Source of the DNA: SP197 sp965242595
GTDB lineage: Bacteria > Pseudomonadota > Alphaproteobacteria > SP197
NCBI GenBank assembly: GCA_965242595.1
Contig: OZ251464.1
Span: forward strand, 2,728,001 to 2,792,000
DNA length: 64,000 nucleotides
Reading direction: 5' to 3'
The stretch's first letter is position 1. Each line of letters opens with the position of its first letter. Below the pieces are notes generated by a model. That model was not told the DNA's origin, ran no database searches, and was given only the letters and a program-made list of their open reading frames with translations. Shown here in pieces: positions 17,994-25,532 of this stretch. Both the position numbers and the translations under genes were made by a program.

Positions 17994-19319
17994 ATGGCCC
18001 GCATCGCCAACACCGCGCTTCGCGAAGAGCTGACCCGCGCCCTGGATGACGCCGTGGCCGCCTTTGCGGCCGCCAACCCCGAAAGCCGGGCCGAAGACCG
18101 GGCGGCCGCGGCCGCCATGCCCGGCGGCAACACCCGCACGGTGCTGTTTCACCCGCCCTTCCCGCTCACCCTGGCCCGGGGCGAAGGCGCCCATGTCTGG
18201 GACATCGACGGCCACCGCTATACCAATTTCGTGGGCGAGTTCGGCGCCGGCCTGTTCGGCCATTCCGAGCCGCGCCTGGCGGGCGCCATCTCCCGCGCCC
18301 TGGCCGATGGCTGGGTGCTGGGCGGCCCCAACCGCTACGAGCGCAGGCTGGCGGCCGAGCTGGTGCGCCGCTTTCCCTCGCTGGACAAGGTGCGCTTTAC
18401 CAATTCCGGCACCGAGGCCAACATGATGGCCATCGTCACCGCCCGCGCCGTCACCGGAAGGGACAGGGTGATGGTGTTCGAAGGCGCCTATCACGGCGGC
18501 GTCTTCACCTTTGCCCATGGCGGCTCGCCCATCAACGCGCCGTTCGATTATGTGATGGCGCCCTTCAACGACACCGAGGCCACCCTGGCCCTGATCGCGG
18601 CCCATGCCGACGACCTGGCCTGCGTCGTGATCGAGCCGATGCAGGCCTCGGGCGGCATGATCCCGGCGGACAAGGATTTTCTGCATGCCCTGCGCGCGGC
18701 GACCGCCCGCCACGGCATCGTGCTGATCTTCGACGAGGTGGTCACCAGCCGCCTTTCCGGCGGTGGCCTGCAACAGCTGCTGGGGATCGTGCCGGATATG
18801 ACGGCGCTGGGCAAATATATCGGCGGCGGCGCCGGCATCGGCGCCTTCGGCGGGCGCGACGAGCTCATGCGCCGCTACGACCCGCGCGCCCCCGATGCCA
18901 TCGGCCATGCCGGCACCTTCAACAACAACGTCATCTCCCATGCCGCCGGCGCGGCCGCCATGGCGGACATCTACACGCCCCAGCTGGCCCAGGACTTCAA
19001 TGCCCGCGGCGATGCCCTGCGGGCGCGGCTGAACGCCATCGCAGCGCGCCACGGCCTGGCGCTACACGTCTCCGGGCTGGGTTCCATGATGCAGATTCAC
19101 TGCTGCGAAGGCCCGCTGCGGAACGAGCGCGACAGCGCGCACGAGGATGCCACCAAGGCGGCGCTGCTGTTTCACGACCTGCTGGCCCGCGGCCAGCGCA
19201 TGACCTGGCGCAACTCCCTGCTGCTGTGCCTGCCCATGACCGATGCCGACCTGGACGGCTTTGCCGCGGCCTTCGACGATGTGCTGGCAAGGCGCGGCCA
19301 TCTGCTGGCGGCGGAATAG
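17994..19319 (+). CDS. Class III PLP-dependent aminotransferase (glutamate-1-semialdehyde aminomutase-like)
   Basis: This 441-residue fold-type-I enzyme shows the class III features: the cofactor-phosphate segment NSGTEANMMAI, the acidic IFDEVVTSR segment, and ALGKYIGGG with the probable Schiff-base lysine. Overall it resembles glutamate-1-semialdehyde 2,1-aminomutase but lacks hemL context, so it is more likely a catabolic aminotransferase. A GGGAGG ribosome site precedes the ATG at 17994. It is transcribed divergently from the flavoprotein operon, sharing about 170 bases of upstream DNA. Confidence 0.87.
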   Translation: MARIANTALREELTRALDDAVAAFAAANPESRAEDRAAAAAMPGGNTRTVLFHPPFPLTLARGEGAHVWDIDGHRYTNFVGEFGAGLFGHSEPRLAGAISRALADGWVLGGPNRYERRLAAELVRRFPSLDKVRFTNSGTEANMMAIVTARAVTGRDRVMVFEGAYHGGVFTFAHGGSPINAPFDYVMAPFNDTEATLALIAAHADDLACVVIEPMQASGGMIPADKDFLHALRAATARHGIVLIFDEVVTSRLSGGGLQQLLGIVPDMTALGKYIGGGAGIGAFGGRDELMRRYDPRAPDAIGHAGTFNNNVISHAAGAAAMADIYTPQLAQDFNARGDALRARLNAIAARHGLALHVSGLGSMMQIHCCEGPLRNERDSAHEDATKAALLFHDLLARGQRMTWRNSLLLCLPMTDADLDGFAAAFDDVLARRGHLLAAE

Positions 19320-19345
19320 GAACCCCCGGCGCCGCCCTTGCCTTA

Positions 19346-19359
19346 CCCCCCCCCCCCCC
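19346..19359. repeat. C14 homopolymer tract
   Basis: Fourteen consecutive C residues, preceded by CTTA, lie between the aminotransferase and the PD-(D/E)XK gene, 150 bases before the latter's start. No reading frame that uses the tract looks real, so any effect would be on transcription. Length may be uncertain because of homopolymer sequencing error. Confidence 0.9.
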
Positions 19360-19509
19360 GTGCGAGAATGGCGGACTCGGCGATTCGGGGCGATTCGGGG
19401 GGACGGCCATGGGTGGGGCGGAATTCAGGGTCTTCGCGGCCTGCGCTGCGTTCATGGCCGGCGCGCGACCGTGCGTCGCCCATGAACCGCCTGCGCAAGG
19501 AGAAGCAAC

Positions 19510-20610
19510 ATGACCACCCCACCACCCAACCTCTTCCGCTATGGGCACAAGGAGCTGTCGCAGGACGCCATGATCTGCTGGCTGCTGGACTGGGCCAACC
19601 GGCGCTACGAGCAGACCTGCCCTGAGCTGCATAAGGCCGGCCAGCGCTTTGCCCACGCGCTGTTCGCCAAACACGACCGCCCGGGGCCGGAGCGTATCGA
19701 AACCGTCCAACTGGGGATGCAGGTTGCCAGCATCGACGTGCTCGCCTGGATCAACGGCGAATACGCCCTGCTGATCGAGGACAAGACCGACACCAGCGCC
19801 CATGGCAACCAGCTCGAGCGGTATCACTGGCAGGTGCTGGGAGGGCTCGCCATATGGGACGATGTGGCCCGTGACTCGGTGACGGTGAAACCCTCACCGG
19901 ACAAGTTCTTCCCGATCTTCCTCAAAACCGGGAACATCTCCCAGGCCGACAAGAAGTGGATAGAGGGACGCGAACTCTGCCCGCCCTACAGGGTGTTCGA
20001 GCGCAAGGACTTCCTGGACGCTCTGGAAGGGTGCGACCGGAGCCGGTCGGAAATTCTGGCGGCCTTTCACGACCACCTCATGGAGAAGGAAAGGTCCACC
20101 CAAGCCTATGAAAGCGCCCCTCTGTCCGATTGGCCATGGGATGCCTGGCAGGGATTCTTCCGCTGCCTCGAAGGAAAGATGGAGAACGTCGAGGGATGGA
20201 ACTATGTCCCCAATCAGGCCGGCGGCTTCATGGGCCTGTGGTGGTACTGGCAGTCCCCTCAGCATGGCGATGAAGAACTGCATCTGCAGATCGAGTGGGG
20301 AAGGCTGTGCTTCAAGATCAAGGTTGGCGACGCGAGCAAGCGCAGGGAGCGCAGGCAACACTGGCATGAGCGCATCGTGGAGGCGGGCAGGGCCAGCGCT
20401 TTGCCGGTCGTCAGGCCGGCCCGGTTCGGAAGCGGCTACACCATGACCGTCGCCATCGTCGAGGGCGACTTCCGGCAGGCCGGCGCCGACGGCAGGCTGG
20501 ACCTGGACGCCACCCTGGCCATCCTGCGGCAGGCAGAGCAGGTGCTGTGCGCGGCCGCGCAGACCGCCGCTCCGGACAGCGCCCCGAACAGCGCCCCGGA
20601 CAGCCCATAG
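19510..20610 (+). CDS. PD-(D/E)XK-superfamily nuclease (PDDEXK_4-like), stand-alone
   Basis: This 366-residue protein opens with LFRYGHKELSQDAMICWLL, the hallmark N terminus of the PDDEXK_4-type family. Its probable catalytic core is Asp76, Glu90 and Lys92 (SIDVLAW, then LLIEDKT), followed by the QLERY segment. The family is a predicted DNA nuclease often found in defence or mobile regions. An AAGGAGA ribosome site lies 7-8 bases before the ATG. Codon use is less GC-biased than the aminotransferase and aldolase genes on either side, suggesting transfer. The C-terminal tail repeats an Ala-Pro-Asp-Ser/Asn pattern. No partner gene is adjacent. Target and trigger are unknown. Confidence 0.8.
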   Translation: MTTPPPNLFRYGHKELSQDAMICWLLDWANRRYEQTCPELHKAGQRFAHALFAKHDRPGPERIETVQLGMQVASIDVLAWINGEYALLIEDKTDTSAHGNQLERYHWQVLGGLAIWDDVARDSVTVKPSPDKFFPIFLKTGNISQADKKWIEGRELCPPYRVFERKDFLDALEGCDRSRSEILAAFHDHLMEKERSTQAYESAPLSDWPWDAWQGFFRCLEGKMENVEGWNYVPNQAGGFMGLWWYWQSPQHGDEELHLQIEWGRLCFKIKVGDASKRRERRQHWHERIVEAGRASALPVVRPARFGSGYTMTVAIVEGDFRQAGADGRLDLDATLAILRQAEQVLCAAAQTAAPDSAPNSAPDSP

Positions 20611-20761
20611 TCGCCAGGGGGCGCAACACAAGGGGAACTATACGTCCGAATCTGACGCATACCCCCACAAGGGGCAGCCCCTGGACACGCCCGCGCCGCC
20701 CCCTGCCCCGCGCCCTGCGCCCGTGCTATCGTCGCGGCGCAACCTGCCGGGAGGGGATGCC

Positions 20762-21520
20762 ATGGCCGCCGTCACCCAGCTTCAAGCCGATGCCGCCTCC
20801 AGCCGCGAATGGGAGATTCGCTGCGAGCTCGCCGCGCTCTACCGCGCCTTCGTCCGCTATGGCTGGACCGACCTCATCTACACCCACATCTCGGCCCGCC
20901 TGCCCGACGAGCCGGGCCGCTACCTCATCAACCCCTATGGCCTGCTGTTCGAAGAGGTCACCGCCTCCAACCTGATCGTGGTCGATTACGACGGCCGCCT
21001 GGTGCGCGGCGACTGGCCGGTGAACTCGGCCGGCCACGCCATCCACCACGCCGTGCTGAAGGGGCGCGACGATGTCAACTTCGTGCTGCACACCCACAGC
21101 CGGGCCGGCATGGCGGTGGCCTGCATGGCCTGCGGCCTGCTGCCGCTGACCCAGCAGGCCATGTTCCTGCACGGGCGCGTGGCCTACCACCCCTGGGACA
21201 CGCAAACCGCCGGCCAGGCCGAATGCGACAAGCTGGTTGCCGATCTGGGCCGCCACAACGCCATGATCCTGCACAATCACGGCCTGCTGACCTGCGGGCC
21301 GACGGCGGGCGCGGCCTTCCAGACCCTCTACAACCTGGAAGTGGCCTGCAAGGTGCAGGTGGATGTGCTGGCATCGGGCCAGAAGACGGTGGTGCCCGAC
21401 CAAGACGCCATCGCCCGCACCGCGGCCCTGGCCGACGACGAGGAATTCATGCCCGACGACAGCGCCTGGCAGGCGGTGCTCCGCGCCCTGGAGCGCACCT
21501 GCCCGGATTACCGCAGCTGA
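20762..21520 (+). CDS. Class II aldolase/adducin-family protein
   Basis: The protein has 252 residues from the ATG at 20762, preceded by a GGGAGGGG ribosome site. The class II aldolase zinc ligands are visible: the His pair in LHTHSRAG and the later histidine in LHNHGLLTCG. The GWTDLIYTHISAR and INPYGLLFEE segments match the adducin-like, non-fuculose branch. A paralogue lies at 43459-44220. It precedes the arginine-deiminase-superfamily gene by 16 bases, so the two form an operon. The substrate is unknown. Confidence 0.87.
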   Translation: MAAVTQLQADAASSREWEIRCELAALYRAFVRYGWTDLIYTHISARLPDEPGRYLINPYGLLFEEVTASNLIVVDYDGRLVRGDWPVNSAGHAIHHAVLKGRDDVNFVLHTHSRAGMAVACMACGLLPLTQQAMFLHGRVAYHPWDTQTAGQAECDKLVADLGRHNAMILHNHGLLTCGPTAGAAFQTLYNLEVACKVQVDVLASGQKTVVPDQDAIARTAALADDEEFMPDDSAWQAVLRALERTCPDYRS

Positions 21521-21536
21521 TCCGGAGGCGAACGCC

Positions 21537-22448
21537 ATGGCCACCTGCCCGCTGCGCTGCCGCCAGACGCAAGGCAACACGCCGAAGGCCGCCCATTGGG
21601 GCTGCGATTCCGAATACGGCCTGCTGACCGACGTGCTGCTGGCCCCCGCCGATCATTACCGCTGGCGGGCCACCAGCTCCATCTCCAGGGCGACGCTGGC
21701 CAGGGGCGATGTCTTCGACAAGCAGCTGGCCATGAAGCAGCACCGGGAGATGGTGGATGCCTATCTGGAGGCGGGCGTGAAGGTGCACTGGCTGGAGGGC
21801 GACGAACATCTGCCCTATCAGGTCTATGCCCGCGACTCCTCCTTCATGACCCCCTATGGCGCCGTGGTGACGCAGATGGCGCAGTGGTGGCGGCGGGGCG
21901 AATATGCGCCGGTGGTCCGCTTCTATGTCGAAAACGGCATCCCCATCTACGACATGGTGACGGCCGGCTCGTTCGAGGGCGGCGATTTCGACATCATCGA
22001 GCCCGGCGCGGTGCTGATCGGCTGGTGCGGCGAGAGGACACAGCAAGGCGCCGCCCGCCAGGTCGCCCGCTGGTTCGAAAAGGAAGGCTGGGAGGTCAAA
22101 ATCGCCCCCATCGCCGAACACTACGTCCATATCGACCTGATGGTGTGCATGCTGGCGGAAAAGCTGGCCGCCGTCTGCCTGGACACCACCGACCCGGAGA
22201 TCGTGGACTGGCTGAAGGCCAGAAAGATCGAGATCGTGCCGGTGAACTACCGCGACACCATGGCGCTGGCCTGCAATGTCATGGCGCTGGGCAACGACCG
22301 GGTGCTGGCGCCCGCCCATGCCCGGGATCTGAACGCCCGGCTGAAGGCGCTGGGCTTTACGGTGTTCGACCCGGATGTCGATGTCTTCACCCGCGGCGGC
22401 GGCGGCGTCCACTGCATGGCGCAATCGCTGCGCCGCCAGCCGGCCTGA
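21537..22448 (+). CDS. Dimethylarginine dimethylaminohydrolase / amidinotransferase-family hydrolase
   Basis: The protein has 303 residues from the ATG at 21537, with GGAGG upstream. It has the guanidino-modifying-enzyme fold: an acidic substrate-binding block (GSFEGGDFDI), the catalytic histidine in EHYVHIDLMVC and the nucleophile cysteine in the C-terminal GGGGVHCM. Family members hydrolyse arginine, methylarginines or related guanidines, releasing ammonia or amines. The exact substrate is not readable from sequence. Coupling with a class II aldolase is unusual and may indicate a dedicated catabolic route. Confidence 0.82.
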   Translation: MATCPLRCRQTQGNTPKAAHWGCDSEYGLLTDVLLAPADHYRWRATSSISRATLARGDVFDKQLAMKQHREMVDAYLEAGVKVHWLEGDEHLPYQVYARDSSFMTPYGAVVTQMAQWWRRGEYAPVVRFYVENGIPIYDMVTAGSFEGGDFDIIEPGAVLIGWCGERTQQGAARQVARWFEKEGWEVKIAPIAEHYVHIDLMVCMLAEKLAAVCLDTTDPEIVDWLKARKIEIVPVNYRDTMALACNVMALGNDRVLAPAHARDLNARLKALGFTVFDPDVDVFTRGGGGVHCMAQSLRRQPA

Positions 22449-22484
22449 CGCCCCCGCCCGGCGCCGGGCGGCCCCTAGCGGCCC

Positions 22485-23276
22485 CTAGCGGCCCTTGAAC
22501 ACCGGCTTGCGCTTTTCGGCGAAGGCGCGCGGGCCTTCCCTGGCATCTTCGCTGGCCAGCATGCGGGTATAGATCGGCAGCTGGCCGCTGCGCAGCTTGC
22601 GGAAGCAATCGGGGATGGAAAGGTGCATGCTGTGGCGCACCGCCTCCTTGGTGGCCTGCAACGCCAGCGGCCCGCCTTCGGCCAGGTGGCGGGCGGTGGC
22701 CCGCGCCCGTTCCATCAGCGCCTCCGGGGCCACGATCTCGTTCACCAGCCCCCAGCGCAGGGCCTCCTCCGCGCCCATGCGCCGCCCGGTCAGCAGGATG
22801 TCCATGGCGATGGAATGGGGCAGGCGGCGGGGCAGAATCTGGATGGCGCCGCCATCGGCGACGAAGCCGCGATGGACATCGGGCACGAAGAAGGTGGCGT
22901 GCGGCACGGCATATTGCAGATCGCAGGCCAGCGCGATCTCCCAGCCGCCGCCGACGGCATAGCCGTTCACGGCCGCGATCACCGGCTTGTAGAGGTTCCA
23001 CATTTCGGTGATACCGGCAAAGCCGCCATCCACCGCCTCCTCGCCGCCGCCATGTTCCTGGCTGGCCGCCGCTTCCTTCAGATCCCAGCCGGGCGAGAAG
23101 AACTTGCCGCCCGCCCCGGTGACGATGCCCACCAGCAGCTCCGGATCGTCGCGCAGGGTGGCGAAGGCCCGCGACAGCCCGGCCGTCACCCGCCGTCCGA
23201 TGGCGTTGGCGGGCGGGTTGTCGATGGTGATCTCGATCACGCGGCCCCGCCTTTCGGTCCTCACCGGCTCGCCCAT
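22485..23276 (-). CDS. Enoyl-CoA hydratase/isomerase family, CaiD-like
   Basis: The protein has 263 residues with a GGGAGG ribosome site before the ATG at 23276. The crotonase fold is clear: IAAVNGYAVGGGWEIALACDL supplies the oxyanion-hole glycine region, and VPDVHRGFVADGGAIQILPRR resembles crotonobetainyl-CoA hydratase (CaiD). With gamma-butyrobetaine-hydroxylase-like and Rieske oxygenase genes elsewhere in the window, a role in quaternary-amine CoA metabolism is possible. Generic enoyl-CoA hydration is equally compatible. It is convergent with the hydrolase gene. Confidence 0.85.
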   Translation of the reverse strand: MGEPVRTERRGRVIEITIDNPPANAIGRRVTAGLSRAFATLRDDPELLVGIVTGAGGKFFSPGWDLKEAAASQEHGGGEEAVDGGFAGITEMWNLYKPVIAAVNGYAVGGGWEIALACDLQYAVPHATFFVPDVHRGFVADGGAIQILPRRLPHSIAMDILLTGRRMGAEEALRWGLVNEIVAPEALMERARATARHLAEGGPLALQATKEAVRHSMHLSIPDCFRKLRSGQLPIYTRMLASEDAREGPRAFAEKRKPVFKGR

Positions 23277-23303
23277 GGCTTCCCTCCCCTTCGCGCCCGG
23301 CCC

Positions 23304-24056
23304 CTATAGCGCGGCGGAATCGCCGTCCTCAACCGCCGCCCGGCGGCGTTGCAGCGCCGCGATGCGCCTCGCCAGCAGCTCGCCCTGGATGCGGACCAGC
23401 AGCACGGCGACATAAAAGGCGAACAAGCCCACAGCCATGGTCAGCAGCGGCCACAGCATGGAGTCATGGATGGCGGGGCCGTCTGCGCGCAGCACGCTGG
23501 CGCCCTGATGCAGCGTGTTCCACCAATCCACCGAGAATTTGACCACCGGCAGGTTCACGGCCCCAACCACGGCCAGGATGGCGGCCGCGCGGGCGCCGCG
23601 CCAGCCTTCGTCGAAGGCCCGCGCCAGGGCCATATGGCCCAGATAGAGGAACAACAGCACCAGCACCGAGGTCAGCCTGGCATCCCACACCCACCAGGTG
23701 CCCCAGCTGGGCTTGCCCCACAGGCTGCCGGTGATCAGCGCCACGGCGGTGAAACAGGCGCCGATGGGCGACGACGCGCGCGCGGCCAGATCGGCCAGCA
23801 CATGCTTCCAGATCAGAAAGGCGGCAGAGAACGCCGCCATGACGGCATAGCACAGCAGCGCCATCCACGCCGCCGGCACATGGACATACATGATGCGCGC
23901 GCTGTCGCCCTGCTGATAATCCGGCGGCGCGAAGGCCAGCCCCCAGACCAGGCCGCAGGCCAGCCCCAGCGCCGCCAGGGCGCCGGCCCAGGGCAGCAGG
24001 CAGGACGCCAGGCGCTGGAAACGGGCGGGGCTGGCAAGGCGGTGGAAGAAGGCCAC
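23304..24056 (-). CDS. ccmC: Haem exporter membrane protein CcmC
   Basis: The protein has 250 residues from a GTG at 24056, chosen for its CAGGAG ribosome site nine bases upstream and its position 22 bases after ccmB. About six transmembrane segments are visible, with the tryptophan-rich WGTWWVWDARLT haem-handling motif and histidines in flanking loops (YVHVPAAWM, WWNTLHQGAS). It works with CcmAB to hand haem to CcmE during cytochrome c maturation in the periplasm. It is the last gene of the ccmABC run here; no ccmD was recognised after it. Confidence 0.92.
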   Translation of the reverse strand: MAFFHRLASPARFQRLASCLLPWAGALAALGLACGLVWGLAFAPPDYQQGDSARIMYVHVPAAWMALLCYAVMAAFSAAFLIWKHVLADLAARASSPIGACFTAVALITGSLWGKPSWGTWWVWDARLTSVLVLLFLYLGHMALARAFDEGWRGARAAAILAVVGAVNLPVVKFSVDWWNTLHQGASVLRADGPAIHDSMLWPLLTMAVGLFAFYVAVLLVRIQGELLARRIAALQRRRAAVEDGDSAAL

Positions 24057-24078
24057 GGGCGCGACTCCTGGGGCGCGT

Positions 24079-24756
24079 TCAGGCCAGCGCCAGGCGCAGG
24101 GCGCCGGCCCCGGCAAAGGCCGCCAGCGGCAGGGCGGCGGCCAGCAGAGCGGCCTGGATCAGCATATGGGGCCAGGCCGGCAGCCCCGCCAGGGCCGCCT
24201 CCACCGCCAGAACGCCGAACACCAGCACCGGCACGAACAGCGGCAGCACCAGCAGGCCGATCAGCGCCCCGCCGCGCCTGGCCCCCAGCACCAGCGCGGC
24301 GCCCACCGCGCCCACCAGGCTGACCGAAGGCGTGCCCAGCAGCAGCGCCCCCGCCAGCACCGGCCAGACCGCGCTGTCCAGCTGCAACAGCGCCGCCATG
24401 GCCGGGGCCATCAGGGCGGCCGGCAGCCCGGTGGTCAGCCAGTGGGCGAGGCATTTCGCCATCAGCGTCAGCTCCAGCGGCAGCGGCCCCAGGGCCAGCA
24501 GCTCCAGGGCGCCGTCCTCGAAATCGGGGCGGAACATGCGCTCCAGCGACAAGGTGGCGGCCAGCAGGGCCACCACCCACACCACGCCGGCCGCCACCCG
24601 CCCCAGCAGCTGCGGATCGGGGCCGATGCCGAAGGGGAACAGGGCGACGGCGACGACGAAAAAGCCCAGCGTCAGCGCCGCCTCGTCGCCGCGCCCCAGG
24701 GCCAGCGCCACATCGCGGCGGACGAGGGCGAGCCATCCCCTCATGGCGGCCCTCAT
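24079..24756 (-). CDS. ccmB: Haem exporter permease CcmB
   Basis: About 225 residues with six predicted transmembrane segments. The RMFRPDFEDGALE segment is the conserved CcmB cytoplasmic loop. The start at 24756 overlaps the ccmA stop as ATGA; an internal ATG at 24744 is an alternative. It forms the CcmAB membrane complex that releases haem-loaded CcmE. Confidence 0.9.
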   Translation of the reverse strand: MRAAMRGWLALVRRDVALALGRGDEAALTLGFFVVAVALFPFGIGPDPQLLGRVAAGVVWVVALLAATLSLERMFRPDFEDGALELLALGPLPLELTLMAKCLAHWLTTGLPAALMAPAMAALLQLDSAVWPVLAGALLLGTPSVSLVGAVGAALVLGARRGGALIGLLVLPLFVPVLVFGVLAVEAALAGLPAWPHMLIQAALLAAALPLAAFAGAGALRLALA

Positions 24757-25427
24757 GGCGGCGCCGGCGCCGGGGCGCGCCGTTCCGCAGGGCGGCAGGG
24801 CGGCAGGGCCAGGCGGGCGGCGCCCGCCGGGGCCGGCGCCTCGCGGCCCGCCATCGCCACCACGCCGCCCAGGGCCAGATGGCGTTCGATCAGCGCCGCC
24901 AGCCGCGCCAGCGACGGCGCGTCCAGCCCGGCGCCGGGTTCGTCCAGCAGCCAGCAGCCCCCCGGCCGCAGCGCCAGCCGCGCCAGGGCCAGCCGACGGC
25001 GCTGGCCGGCCGAAAGCAGCGCCGCCGGCGTCGCCGCCAACGGCGCCAGCCCCAGCGCCCGCAGCGCCGCGCCGACATCGCCGCCGCCTTCGAAGGCCTG
25101 CCAGAAGCGGAGATTGGCGGCCACCGTCAGGGCCGGCTTCACGGCGTCGCGATGGCCCAGAAACACCAGCGCCCGGCGCCAGGGGCCGGGCTCCGCCCGC
25201 GTGTCCCGCCCGTGCCACAGCACCCGCCCGGCGGCCGCCGGCGCCAGCCCCGCCAGCAGCCGCAGCAGGCTGGTTTTGCCGCTGCCATTGGCGCCTTCCA
25301 GCACCAGCGCCTGGCCGGCGGCCAGGGTGAAGGAGAGCGCGGTGAACAGGCGCCGCCCGCCACGCTCGCAGGCCACATGTTCTGCCGCCAGGGCCGGGCT
25401 TCGGGAGCTTCGGGACTGCGTCGCCAT
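24753..25427 (-). CDS. ccmA: Haem exporter ATP-binding protein CcmA
   Basis: About 224 residues from the ATG at 25427; an ATG at 25436 is an alternative. It has Walker A GANGSGKTS, the signature LSAGQRRR typical of CcmA, and Walker B CWLLDEPGAGLD. It provides the ATPase for the CcmAB complex. The C-terminal tail is rich in Ala and Pro. It is divergent from the Rieske gene, leaving about 105 bases for both promoters. Confidence 0.9.
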   Translation of the reverse strand: MATQSRSSRSPALAAEHVACERGGRRLFTALSFTLAAGQALVLEGANGSGKTSLLRLLAGLAPAAAGRVLWHGRDTRAEPGPWRRALVFLGHRDAVKPALTVAANLRFWQAFEGGGDVGAALRALGLAPLAATPAALLSAGQRRRLALARLALRPGGCWLLDEPGAGLDAPSLARLAALIERHLALGGVVAMAGREAPAPAGAARLALPPCRPAERRAPAPAPP

Positions 25428-25532
25428 CGCTGCCATCCTACAGGCACGGTGCCCGGCCGGTAAGCGCGCCGCCCCTTGCAAGGGCAAGCGTTATGTTTCT
25501 AAACTGGCGGCGGACGACGGCAGGAGGATGCC

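Noticed and set aside
19338..19625. TTG-initiated frame reading through the C14 tract
   Set aside because: It begins like the C19 frame (Pro-Tyr-Pro run) but has no ribosome site, no downstream domain, and overlaps the nuclease gene in another frame.
22470..22496. Short tandem repeat GCGGCCCCTA at the end of the enoyl-CoA hydratase gene
   Set aside because: Two and a half copies only; the second TAG is out of frame, so there is no sign of function.
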